In this document: in pieces, positions 50,280 to 58,616 of the stretch
Layout: each line of letters opens with the position of its first letter
Numbering within the stretch: position 1 is the first letter of the stretch
DNA from: CBDESM01 sp965242485
Lineage (GTDB): Bacteria; Chloroflexota; Dehalococcoidia; Bin125
DNA: 64,000 nucleotides
NCBI GenBank assembly: GCA_965242485.1
Contig: CBDESM010000003.1
Location: 1,178,001 to 1,242,000 of the forward strand
Direction: 5' to 3'
Translations under genes and position numbers: made by a program
Notes under the pieces: generated by a model
What the model was told of the DNA's origin: nothing
Seen by the model: the letters and a program-made list of their open reading frames with translations, nothing else
The model's database searches: none

Positions 50280-50306
50280 CCCCGCGGCGCAACCGCCGCC
50301 GCGGGG
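50280..50306 (+). repeat. Hairpin after atpE
   Basis: CCCCGCGGCG at 50280-50289 pairs with CGCCGCGGGG at 50297-50306, loop seven bases, between atpE and atpF. May stabilise upstream mRNA or attenuate the operon. Confidence 0.5.
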
Positions 50307-50323
50307 CTGGAAAGAGGCGGAAC

Positions 50324-50827
50324 ATGGACGGTCTCGGAATCAACCTGCCGGGGTTGATCTCGCACTTCATCAGCTTCGGGCTGCTGCTGCTGCTGCTGAC
50401 GGTGCTCTTCTACCGGCCGCTGGGCAAGGTGCTCGACGAGCGCCGCAAGCGCATCGCCGAGGGCCTGCGCGCCTCCGAGAGCGCCCAGGAGGCGGCCGAA
50501 GAGGCCCGCGCCGAAGCCCGCGCCGAAATCCAGAAGGGCCGCGAGGAGGCGCAGCAGCTCGTCGCCCAGGCCCAGGAGATCGCCAAGCGGATCGAAGAGG
50601 AGGCCCGCGCCGGCGCGCAGGAACGGGCCGATCAGATGATCGAGCGGGCCCGCCAGGAGATCGAGCAGGAGCGCGATCAGGCCGTGCAGCAGCTGCGCGG
50701 CGAGTTCGCCGACCTCGCCATCTCCGCCGCCGAACGCGTCGTCGGCCAGGCCCTCGACCGCGAAGATCACCAGCGCCTGATCGCCGACGTCCTCGCCCAA
50801 TCGGGCGCCGACGGCCGGCGCAACTAG
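50324..50827 (+). CDS. atpF: F0 subunit b
   Basis: 167 aa. One N-terminal membrane helix (LISHFISFGLLLLLLTVLFY), then RPLGKVLDERRKRIAEGL and a long charged coiled coil to the end (ISAAERVVGQALDREDHQRLI). Forms the peripheral stalk with delta. GAAAGAGGCGGAAC precedes the ATG. Confidence 0.94.
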   Translation: MDGLGINLPGLISHFISFGLLLLLLTVLFYRPLGKVLDERRKRIAEGLRASESAQEAAEEARAEARAEIQKGREEAQQLVAQAQEIAKRIEEEARAGAQERADQMIERARQEIEQERDQAVQQLRGEFADLAISAAERVVGQALDREDHQRLIADVLAQSGADGRRN

Positions 50828-50846
50828 GCGGCGGGAGGCGAGTCAG

Positions 50847-51392
50847 GTGCAAGCGCGCGATCCGGCCGCCAAGCGCTACGCCGACGCCGTCTTCGGCATC
50901 GCCGCGGACTCGGGCGAGTTCGACGCCTGGGCGTCCGACCTCGACGACGTCGCGACGCTGTTCGCCGACGCCGGCGCGGCCGCCTACTTCATCAGCAGCC
51001 GCTTCACCCAGGCCGACAAGGAAGCGGTGATCGACCGCGCCCTGGCCGATGCGCAGGTGCCCGCGCGCAGCCTCGCCAAGCTGCTCGTGCGCAAGCGCCG
51101 CGCCGCGCTCGCGCCCCAGATCGCCGCGGCCTTCCGCGACCGCACCAACGCCGCCCGCGGCGTCGCCGCCGCGACCGTCACCACCGCCGTCCCGCTGGCC
51201 GACGACGCCCGCGCCGCCGTCGTCGACGCGGTCCGCGGCTACACCGGGGCGGAATCAATCGACCTCGACGAGCAGATCGACGCCTCCGTGATCGGCGGCG
51301 CGGTGGTCCGGATCGGCGACCGCATCATCGACGGCAGCGTCCGCACCCGCCTCGCCTCGCTCCGGCGCTCGCTCGCCGGCTCCGGCACCTGA
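50847..51392 (+). CDS. atpH: F1 subunit delta
   Basis: 181 aa from GTG 50847 after GGGAGGCGAG. DPAAKRYADAVFGIAADSGEFDAW at the N-terminus and IDASVIGGAVVRIGDRIIDGSVRTRLASLRRSL at the C-terminus are the family ends. Connects the b stalk to the alpha-beta head. Confidence 0.93.
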   Translation: MQARDPAAKRYADAVFGIAADSGEFDAWASDLDDVATLFADAGAAAYFISSRFTQADKEAVIDRALADAQVPARSLAKLLVRKRRAALAPQIAAAFRDRTNAARGVAAATVTTAVPLADDARAAVVDAVRGYTGAESIDLDEQIDASVIGGAVVRIGDRIIDGSVRTRLASLRRSLAGSGT

Positions 51393-51410
51393 CCCGAAAG
51401 GCACAGCGCC

Positions 51411-52940
51411 ATGGCAGTCCGCCCCGAAGAAGTCTCCGCCATCCTCCGCGAGCAGATCGAAGGCTTCGAGTCCGACGTCGTCTCGGCCGAAGTCGGCACC
51501 GTCGTCGAAGCTGGCGACGGCATCGCCCGCATCTACGGCCTCGCCGGCGCGCTCTCCGGCGAGCTGCTCGAATTCACGCCGGGCGGCGGCGGCGGCGAGC
51601 CCGTCATGGGCATGGCCCTCAACCTCGAAGAGGAGATCGTCGGCGCCGTCATCCTCGGCGACTACCGCGCCATCGAGGAGGGCGACGAAGTCCGCTCCAC
51701 CAGCCGCGTCGCCGAGGTCCCCGTCGGCGATTCCCTGATCGGCCGCGTCGTCGACGCGCTCGGCCGGCCGATCGACGGCCGCGGCCCGGTCGCCACCTCC
51801 GAAACCCGCCCGGTCGAGAAGATCGCGCCCAACGTGGTCACCCGCGCCTCGGTCGACACGCCCGTCCAGACCGGCATCCTCGCCATCGACTCGCAGATCC
51901 CGATCGGCCGCGGCCAGCGTGAGCTGATCATCGGCGATCGCCAGACCGGCAAGAGCTCGATCGCGATCGACACGATCATCAACCAGAAGGGCCAGGACCT
52001 CGTCTGCATCTACGTCGCCATCGGCCAGAAGCAGGCCAAGGTGACCCAGGTCGTCGGCATCCTCGAAGAGAACGGCGCGATGGACCACACCATCGTCGTC
52101 AACGCCGCCTCCGCCGAATCCGCCGCGCAGCAGTACCTCGCCCCCTACTCCGGCGTCGCCATGGCCGAGTACTTCATGGACCAGGGCAAGGACGCGCTGA
52201 TCATCTACGACGACCTCAGCAAGCACGCCTGGGCCTACCGCCAGATCTCACTGCTGCTGCGCCGCCCGCCCGGCCGCGAGGCCTACCCGGGCGACGTCTT
52301 CTACCTCCACTCGCGCCTGCTCGAACGCTCGGCCAAGCTCAGCGAGGAGTACGGCGGCGGCTCGATCACCGCGCTCCCGATCATCGAAACCCAGGCCGGC
52401 GACGTCTCCGCCTACATCCCCACCAACGTGATCTCGATCACCGACGGCCAGATCTTCCTCGAGGCCGACCTCTTCAACGCCGGCCAGCGCCCCGCCGTCA
52501 ATTCCGGCATCTCCGTCAGCCGCGTCGGCGGCTCCGCCCAGCGCCGCGCCATGCGCTCCGTCGCCGGCCAGCTCCGCATCGACATGGCCCAGTACCGCGA
52601 GCTCCAGGCCTTCGCGCAGTTCGGCACCAGCGACCTCGACGCCGCCACCCTGCGCCAGCTCGAACGCGGCCAGCGCCTCTCGCAGCTGCTGGTCCAGCCC
52701 GAAACCCAGCCGCTCCCGCTCGCCCAGCAGGTCGCCCTGCTCTTCGCCGCCAACTCCGGCGTGCTCGACGACGTGCCCGTCAACAAGGTCAACGACTTCG
52801 CCGCCGGCGCGCGCGAATACCTCTCGACCTCGCACGCCGACCTGCTCGGAACCATCGGCGACAGCGGCGAGCTCAGCGGCGAGAGCGAGCAGGCGCTCAG
52901 CTCGGCGCTCAACACCTTCAAGGAGACCGTCCCCTTCTAG
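51411..52940 (+). CDS. atpA: F1 subunit alpha
   Basis: 509 aa. Walker A GDRQTGKSS at 175-183, AIYVAIGQKQ-like CIYVAIGQKQAKV, PYSGVAMAEYFMDQGKDALIIYDDLSKHAWAYRQ, and PAVNSGISVSRVGGSAQ with the catalytic-site Arg. A short Gly-rich insert TPGGGGGEPVMG sits in the N-terminal beta-barrel. Non-catalytic nucleotide-binding subunit. Confidence 0.96.
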   Translation: MAVRPEEVSAILREQIEGFESDVVSAEVGTVVEAGDGIARIYGLAGALSGELLEFTPGGGGGEPVMGMALNLEEEIVGAVILGDYRAIEEGDEVRSTSRVAEVPVGDSLIGRVVDALGRPIDGRGPVATSETRPVEKIAPNVVTRASVDTPVQTGILAIDSQIPIGRGQRELIIGDRQTGKSSIAIDTIINQKGQDLVCIYVAIGQKQAKVTQVVGILEENGAMDHTIVVNAASAESAAQQYLAPYSGVAMAEYFMDQGKDALIIYDDLSKHAWAYRQISLLLRRPPGREAYPGDVFYLHSRLLERSAKLSEEYGGGSITALPIIETQAGDVSAYIPTNVISITDGQIFLEADLFNAGQRPAVNSGISVSRVGGSAQRRAMRSVAGQLRIDMAQYRELQAFAQFGTSDLDAATLRQLERGQRLSQLLVQPETQPLPLAQQVALLFAANSGVLDDVPVNKVNDFAAGAREYLSTSHADLLGTIGDSGELSGESEQALSSALNTFKETVPF

Positions 52941-52997
52941 GCCGCCGCGCGGAACAGAACGGGACCAACCGGTCGCAACAGGCAGGCGGAGCAGGGC

Positions 52998-53873
52998 ATG
53001 GCCAACACCCGCGAAATCCGGCGGCGCATCCGCTCCGTCGAGAACACGGCCAAGATCACCAACGCGATCCAGCTGGTCGCCGCCTCCAAGATGCGCCGCG
53101 CCCAGGACCGCGCCCTCGAAGCGCGCCCCTACGCCGAAAAACTGCGCGAAATCCTCGGCCACCTCTCCGGCCTCACCGCCGCCGACGGCGACGACGCGCA
53201 CCCCCTGCTCCAGCGCCGCGAAATCCGCGAGACCGCCGTCATCCTCGTCACCCCCGACCGCGGCCTCTGCGGCGGCCTGATCGCCAACCTCGAACGCCAC
53301 GCCGGACAGATCGTGCTCCAGCCCGAACAGCCCGGCGACATCTCGATGATCCCCGTCGGCCGCAAGGGCGCCGACTACTTCCGCCGCTTCAACGTCGACT
53401 TCCGCGCCTCCTTCCAAGAACTCGGCGACTTCCCCGGCCTCGCCCAGACCACGCCGATCTCGCACATCGCCGTCGAGGACTACATCGCCGGCAAGGTCGA
53501 CCAGGTCCTCGTCGTCTACGCCTCCTTTATCAACACCGTCCGCCAAGAGCCGATCACCGTGCCGATCCTCCCCGTCGAGGCCGCCGCTTCGGAAGACGGC
53601 GACGCCTCCGAAACCGAGTACATCTTCGAGCCCTCGCCCGAAGCCGTCCTCGCCGACCTGCTCCCGCGCTACGTCGATCTGCTCGTCTACCAAGCCGTGC
53701 TCGAAGCCGCCGCCTCCGAGCAGTCGGCCCGCATGGTCGCGATGCGCAACGCGACCGATGCCGCCAACGAGATGATCGGCGACCTCACCCTCGTCTACAA
53801 CAAGGCCCGCCAGGAGCAGATCACCTCCGAGCTGCTCGACATCACCGGCGGCGTCGAAGCGCTCAACGCATAG
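52998..53873 (+). CDS. atpG: F1 subunit gamma
   Basis: 291 aa. N-terminal coiled coil REIRRRIRSVENTAKITNAIQLVAASKMRRAQ, central LVTPDRGLCGGLIANL, and C-terminal ESAEQSARMVAMRNATDAA-like SEQSARMVAMRNATDAANEMI followed by YNKARQEQITSELLDI. Central rotor shaft. The stop is two bases before the HAD gene start. Confidence 0.96.
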   Translation: MANTREIRRRIRSVENTAKITNAIQLVAASKMRRAQDRALEARPYAEKLREILGHLSGLTAADGDDAHPLLQRREIRETAVILVTPDRGLCGGLIANLERHAGQIVLQPEQPGDISMIPVGRKGADYFRRFNVDFRASFQELGDFPGLAQTTPISHIAVEDYIAGKVDQVLVVYASFINTVRQEPITVPILPVEAAASEDGDASETEYIFEPSPEAVLADLLPRYVDLLVYQAVLEAAASEQSARMVAMRNATDAANEMIGDLTLVYNKARQEQITSELLDITGGVEALNA

Positions 53874-53875
53874 CC

Positions 53876-54580
53876 ATGACCGCGCTCGCAGACGGCCCGG
53901 CCCGAGCGGTGATCTTCGACATGGACGGAGTCCTCGTCGACGGCGAGCCGCTCCACTTCGAGATCGCCCGCCGCATGCTCGCCGACGAGGGCGTCGACTT
54001 CGGCATGGCCGACTACCAGCGCTACCTCGGCACCACGCTCGAGCACACTTGGGAAGACCTCCGCGCCCGCTACGGCCTCGCCCGCGCCTACGACGAGTAC
54101 GCCGCCCGCTACCACCGCGAGGTCACCCGCTCCTACGAGCAGGACGCCGAGCTCCTGCCCGGCGCCGGCGAGCTGCTGCGCCGGCTGGACGAGCGCGGCC
54201 TCCCGCTCGCGCTCGCCTCCTCCTCCGACCGCGTCTGGGTCGACGCCGCCATCCACGGCCTCGGCATCGCCGCCCGCTTCGACGCCACCGTCGCCGGCGA
54301 CGAAGTCTCCGCCGGCAAGCCCGACCCGGAGATCTACCTCGCCGCCGCCGCCGCGCTCGGCGTCGAGCCCGCCGCCTGCATCGCCGTCGAGGATGCCCCC
54401 GCCGGCATCGCCTCGGGCCGCGCCGCCGGCATGGCCGTCGTCGCCGTCCGCACCGAAATGACCGCCGGCCTCGAACTCGAGGCCGACCGCATCATCGACC
54501 GGCTCGACCAGTTCGAGCTCGACTGGACCGCCGCATCGTCGGGGAATCAAGCCCCGCTCGCTACCATCGGATCGGGATAG
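53876..54580 (+). CDS. HAD hydrolase (beta-phosphoglucomutase/PGP-like) inside the atp operon
   Basis: 234 aa. Catalytic Asp15 and Asp17 in IFDMDGVLVDGEP, cap domain helices (YQRYLGTTLEHTWEDL), SSSDR (motif II), KPDPEIYLAAAAALG (motif III Lys), and VEDAPAGIASGRAAG (motif IV). Starts two bases after atpG and ends 10 bases before atpD, so it is co-transcribed with ATP synthase. Substrate unknown; placement between gamma and beta is not the standard atp order. Confidence 0.88.
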   Translation: MTALADGPARAVIFDMDGVLVDGEPLHFEIARRMLADEGVDFGMADYQRYLGTTLEHTWEDLRARYGLARAYDEYAARYHREVTRSYEQDAELLPGAGELLRRLDERGLPLALASSSDRVWVDAAIHGLGIAARFDATVAGDEVSAGKPDPEIYLAAAAALGVEPAACIAVEDAPAGIASGRAAGMAVVAVRTEMTAGLELEADRIIDRLDQFELDWTAASSGNQAPLATIGSG

Positions 54581-54590
54581 GAGGCCGCTC

Positions 54591-55997
54591 ATGGCTGAGG
54601 GCAATGTCGTGCAGGTGATCGGAACCGTCGTCGACGTCGAGTTCCCGCCGGGCGGGCTGCCCGCCCTGTTCAGCGCCGTCGACATCACCGTGGGCGACGG
54701 CGCCACCGTCACCACCGAAGTCCAGCAGCACCTCGGCAACAACCGCGCCCGCTGCCTCGCCATGGACTCGACCGACGGCATGAAGCGCGGCGACGTCGCC
54801 GCCGACACCGGCCGGGCCATCGCCATCCCCGTCGGCGAAGACGCGCTCGGCCGCCTCTTCAACGTGCTCGGCGCGCCGCTCGACGGCCTCGGCGAACTCG
54901 ATGCTTCCGTCCCCCGCTCGCCGATCCACCGCGCCCCGCCCTCCTACGAGGAGCAGGCGACCGAAACCACCATCCTCGAAACCGGGATCAAGGTCGTCGA
55001 CCTCATCTGCCCCTTCACCCGCGGCGGCAAGATCGGCGCCTACGGCGGCGCCGGCGTCGGCAAGACCGTCGTCATCCAGGAGCTGATCCGCAACATCGCC
55101 ACCGAACACGGCGGCTACTCCGTCTTCGCCGGCGTCGGCGAGCGCTCCCGCGAGGGCAACGACCTCTGGCACGAGATGCGCGAATCCGGCGTGCTCGACA
55201 AGACCGTGCTCGTCTTCGGCCAGATGAACGAACCGCCCGGCGTCCGCCTCCGCGTCGCCCTCAGCGGCCTCACCTTCGCCGAGCACTTCCGCGACGAGCA
55301 GGGCCAGGACGTCCTGCTCTTCATCGACAACATCTACCGCTACACCCTCGCCGGCCAGGAAGTCTCCGCGCTGCTCGGCCGCATGCCCTCCGCCGTCGGC
55401 TACCAGCCCACGCTCAGCACCGAGATGGGCGAGCTCGAAGAGCGCATCACCAGCACCCGCAAGGGCTCGATCACCTCGTTCCAGGCGATCTACGTCCCCG
55501 CCGACGACTACACCGACCCCGGCGTCGCCACCACCTTCGGCCACCTCGACGCCGTCGTCGCGCTCGACCGCTCCATCTCCGCGCAGGGCTTCTACCCGGC
55601 CGTCGACCCGCTGACCTCCTTCAGCCGCGCGCTCGACCCCAAGATCGTCGGCCAGGAGCACTACGACGTCGCCCGCGAAGTCCAGCGCGTGCTCCAGCGC
55701 TTCAAGGACCTGCAGGACATCATCGCCATCCTCGGCGTCGACGAACTCTCCGAAGAGGACAAGCTGACGGTCGCCCGCGCCCGTCGCATCCAGCGCTACC
55801 TGACCCAGCCCTTCTTCGTCGCCGAGCAGTTCACCGGCCTCTCCGGCGAATACGTCCCCGTCCGCGAAACCGTCCGCGGCTTCCAAGAGATCCTCGAAGG
55901 CCGCCACGACGGCCTGCCCGAACAGGCCTTCTTCAACGTCGGCGCGATCGAGGCCGCCGTCGCCAAGGGCGAGCAGATCGCCGCGGAGGCCGCCTGA
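54591..55997 (+). CDS. atpD: F1 subunit beta
   Basis: 468 aa. Walker A GGAGVGKT at 152-159, GVGERSREGNDL with catalytic Glu, LLFIDNIYRYTLAGQEVSALLGRMPSAVGYQPTL, and DDYTDPGVATTFGHLDA. Catalytic subunit. AGGAGGCCGCTC lies just upstream of the ATG. It ends two bases before atpC. Confidence 0.97.
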   Translation: MAEGNVVQVIGTVVDVEFPPGGLPALFSAVDITVGDGATVTTEVQQHLGNNRARCLAMDSTDGMKRGDVAADTGRAIAIPVGEDALGRLFNVLGAPLDGLGELDASVPRSPIHRAPPSYEEQATETTILETGIKVVDLICPFTRGGKIGAYGGAGVGKTVVIQELIRNIATEHGGYSVFAGVGERSREGNDLWHEMRESGVLDKTVLVFGQMNEPPGVRLRVALSGLTFAEHFRDEQGQDVLLFIDNIYRYTLAGQEVSALLGRMPSAVGYQPTLSTEMGELEERITSTRKGSITSFQAIYVPADDYTDPGVATTFGHLDAVVALDRSISAQGFYPAVDPLTSFSRALDPKIVGQEHYDVAREVQRVLQRFKDLQDIIAILGVDELSEEDKLTVARARRIQRYLTQPFFVAEQFTGLSGEYVPVRETVRGFQEILEGRHDGLPEQAFFNVGAIEAAVAKGEQIAAEAA

Positions 55998-55999
55998 TC

Positions 56000-56440
56000 A
56001 TGCCGCTCACGCTCGAAATCATCACCGGCGAGCGCCGCGTCCTCCAGCGCGAGGACGTGGAAGAGGTGATCGCCCCCGGCGCGCTCGGCGAACTCGGCAT
56101 CCTGCCCCATCACGCGCCGCTGATCACCTCGCTCGCACCCGGCGAGCTCGACGTCAAAGTCGACGGCGCCCGCGAGGAGTACTTCGTCGCCGGCGGCTTC
56201 CTCGAAGTCCACGACGACCGCGTCATCGTCCTCGCCGATCAAGCCGAATCGGGCGAAGAGATCGACATTCAGCGCGCCGAAGAGGCCCGCGCACGCGCCC
56301 AGCAGCGCCTGCAGGAGAGCGAAGCGGACGTCGACCGGGCCCGCGCCCAGCTCGCCCTCGCCCGCTCCCTCGGCCGCCTCCGCGTCGCCGAGCACCGCCG
56401 TCGCCGGCTCGGCGGCCGCGCCGACATGCCCGCCCGCTAG
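56000..56440 (+). CDS. atpC: F1 subunit epsilon
   Basis: 146 aa. Beta-sandwich with LEIITGERRVLQREDVEEVIAPGALGELGILPHHAPLIT and FVAGGFLEVHDDRVIVLAD, then a C-terminal helical hairpin rich in Ala/Arg/Glu that in homologues inhibits rotation. Last gene of the ATP synthase set, 38 bases before murA. Confidence 0.95.
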   Translation: MPLTLEIITGERRVLQREDVEEVIAPGALGELGILPHHAPLITSLAPGELDVKVDGAREEYFVAGGFLEVHDDRVIVLADQAESGEEIDIQRAEEARARAQQRLQESEADVDRARAQLALARSLGRLRVAEHRRRRLGGRADMPAR

Positions 56441-56478
56441 CAGCACCCGCCCGCCCGTCCCGTACAGTGAGCGGCGCG

Positions 56479-57810
56479 ATGTCCGAACCCGTCTACCGCA
56501 TCACCGGCGGCCGCCCGCTGCGCGGCTCCGTCCCCGTCGCGGGCGCCAAGAACGCCGCCCTGCCCTGCATGGCCGCGGCCCTGCTGACCGACGAACCGGT
56601 GCTGCTCGAGCGCGTCCCCGACATCGCCGACGTCGGGAACCTCGCCGAGATCCTCCGCGCGCTCGGCGCGGAAATCGAACGGGATCACGCCGCCGGCACT
56701 CTCCAAATCAGCGCCAAATCCGTCAACCGCGGCCGAGTGTCCGACGATCTGACCCTGCGCCTGCGCGCTTCCGCCCTCATCGTCGGCCCGCTGCTGGCCC
56801 GCCACGGCGATGCCTGCTGCCGCCCCGGCGGCGACAGGATCGGCAAGCGCCAGCTCGACATCCACGCCTACGGCTTCGCCCGCCTCGGCGCTGAAGCCGA
56901 AGCCGTCGCCGAAACCGAAGACGCCCCGCAATACCTCCGCGCCCGCGCCGGCGGACATCTCCGCGGCGCGCCGATCCTGCTCGACTACCCCACCGTCTCC
57001 GGCACCGAAAACATCATCATGGCCGCCGTCCTCGCCGAGGGCCGCACCGAAATCATCAACGCCGCCACCGAACCCGAAATCGCCGACCTCGCCCGCCTGC
57101 TCAACGCCATGGGCGCGCAAATCTCCGGCGCCGGCGCCCAGACCATCGTCATCGACGGCGTCGACCGCCTGCACGGCGCCCGCCACGCCCTGATCCCCGA
57201 CCGCATCGAAGCCGGCACCCTCGCCATCGCCGCCGCCATCACCAGCGGCGACGTCACCATCGAAAACGCCGTCCCCGCCCACCTCACGGCGCTCCGCGCC
57301 AAGCTCGCCGAGATGGGCGTCTCGCTCGAATCAGACGTCGATGACCTCGGCCGAACCGGGCGCATCCGCGTCCGCGCCCCCGGCCCGCTCGGCACGCTCA
57401 ACAAGGCCGACATCCAAGCCGTCCCCTATCCCGGCTTCCCGACCGACCTGCAAGCGCCGATGACCGCCCTCCTCACCCGTGCCGCCGGCGAATCCAGCAT
57501 CCAAGAGCGCGTCTTCGAAAACCGCGTCTCCCACGCCGCCGCCCTCCGCCGGCTCGGCGCGCAGATCGTCGACGACGAAGGCCGGAACACCCTCAAGATC
57601 ACCGGCCCCGCCGAACTGCACGGCGCGAACGTCGCCGCCGAAGACATCCGCGCCGCCGCCGCCCTGGTCGTCGCCGGCCTCGCCGCCAGCGGCCCCACCG
57701 AAGTCCAAGGCGTCCACCACGCCGAACGCGGCTACGAGAACCTCCACGAAAAACTAGCCGCCCTAGGCGCCGACATCACCCGCCTGCCCGCCGCCGCCGT
57801 ATCGAGCTGA
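56479..57810 (+). CDS. murA: UDP-N-acetylglucosamine 1-carboxyvinyltransferase with Asp at the catalytic Cys position
   Basis: 443 aa from ATG 56479; a GTG at 56467 is possible. EPSP-synthase fold: VAGAKNAALPCMAAALLTDEPV, LRASALIVGPLLARHGDACC, RPGGDRIGKRQLDIHAYGF, TENIIMAAVLAEGRTEIINAATEPEI, and YPGFPTDLQAPMTALL. First committed step of peptidoglycan synthesis. In the usual PGGC-xIG loop the Cys is replaced by Asp119 (PGGDRIG). That exchange is known in fosfomycin-insensitive MurA of mycobacteria and chlamydiae. Confidence 0.93.
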   Translation: MSEPVYRITGGRPLRGSVPVAGAKNAALPCMAAALLTDEPVLLERVPDIADVGNLAEILRALGAEIERDHAAGTLQISAKSVNRGRVSDDLTLRLRASALIVGPLLARHGDACCRPGGDRIGKRQLDIHAYGFARLGAEAEAVAETEDAPQYLRARAGGHLRGAPILLDYPTVSGTENIIMAAVLAEGRTEIINAATEPEIADLARLLNAMGAQISGAGAQTIVIDGVDRLHGARHALIPDRIEAGTLAIAAAITSGDVTIENAVPAHLTALRAKLAEMGVSLESDVDDLGRTGRIRVRAPGPLGTLNKADIQAVPYPGFPTDLQAPMTALLTRAAGESSIQERVFENRVSHAAALRRLGAQIVDDEGRNTLKITGPAELHGANVAAEDIRAAAALVVAGLAASGPTEVQGVHHAERGYENLHEKLAALGADITRLPAAAVSS

Positions 57811-57849
57811 TCCGTCCCGCGATATAGAATGCGCGCGAGGGATGTTCAC

Positions 57850-58017
57850 ATGCGCGAATCGGAAGAACCCAGTCCCCGCGAGCTGCAGATCCGCGAGGAA
57901 ATCGCCAAGGGAACCCGTCCGCTCAGGCTCGAAGTCATGCGCTGGGGAGGGTTCGAACTGCCTTGGAAGAAGTACCCCGTCAGGATAGACCCGCTAGAGA
58001 AGTCGCAGCAGCGCTGA
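57850..58017 (+). CDS. Small 55-aa protein
   Basis: ATG 57850 has GAGGGATG about nine bases upstream; an ATG at 57829 lacks a ribosome-binding site. Charged protein with a helical half (SPRELQIREEIAKGTRPLRL) and a Trp-rich end (RWGGFELPWKKYPVRIDP). Overlaps the 3' end of the convergent membrane gene by 38 bases, mirroring the 37313/37441 locus. Function unknown. Confidence 0.45.
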   Translation: MRESEEPSPRELQIREEIAKGTRPLRLEVMRWGGFELPWKKYPVRIDPLEKSQQR

Positions 58018-58525
58018 CGGCGGTCGTCGCCGTCGATAGCAGCAGCGACGCGAGCACGAGCCGCGCTTTTCGTCGCAGCAGCGCTTGATTCCGCCGGATC
58101 GCTTCATGATCCGCATCCATCATCCGCCGATACAGCTCGCGTTCGCTCAGCTCCCCGCGCGCCGCTACGGCGAGATCGTCGATGTCCGCGCCGGGAATCA
58201 AGTCGGAGAAGAAGCCGTACGTCGCCGCCGCGGTCAGAACGTTGAGCGCGAACAGCGCCGCGACGGCGATGATCCCGCCCGTCAGCGTCCGCCCGATTTC
58301 CGCGTCCCACTCTCCGGAACTCACTGAAATCAGGATCGCCACCCCGAACAGCGTCAAGATTCCGCCGCTGAATCCCAGCGACGCGCCCAAGCGCCGATCC
58401 AGCCGGTCCCCTTCCGCGAATTGCAGGTCCATGCGCCTCTGCATCCGCTCGTAGGCCGGCCGCGCCGGCCCGTCGCCGTCCGCCGGCAGCTCGTCGCCCC
58501 CGTTGATCTCTTCTTCCGCCACCAC
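57980..58525 (-). CDS. Four-helix-type small membrane protein, intact paralogue of 37441-37928
   Basis: 181 aa. Cytosolic lead with RMQRRMDLQFAEGDRLDRRLGA, two membrane helices (about 50-70, 83-108), a charged middle (LIPGADIDDLAVAARGELSERELYRRMMDADHEAIRRNQALLRRKAR), and a final membrane helix. The whole outline matches the frameshifted gene at 37441-37928. It recalls Pycsar-TM or SLATT-type effector membrane proteins in layout, but no diagnostic motif is visible. Divergent from mreB. Confidence 0.65.
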   Translation of the reverse strand: MVAEEEINGGDELPADGDGPARPAYERMQRRMDLQFAEGDRLDRRLGASLGFSGGILTLFGVAILISVSSGEWDAEIGRTLTGGIIAVAALFALNVLTAAATYGFFSDLIPGADIDDLAVAARGELSERELYRRMMDADHEAIRRNQALLRRKARLVLASLLLSTATTAVSAAATSLAGLS

Positions 58526-58616
58526 CCCGGCAGCCTAACTGCGGGCGGCGGGTAGACTGCGCCTCCGCCTCGGCGCGGCATGCCGGGCTCCGTTCGACGA
58601 AGGCGCGTCCCACCCG

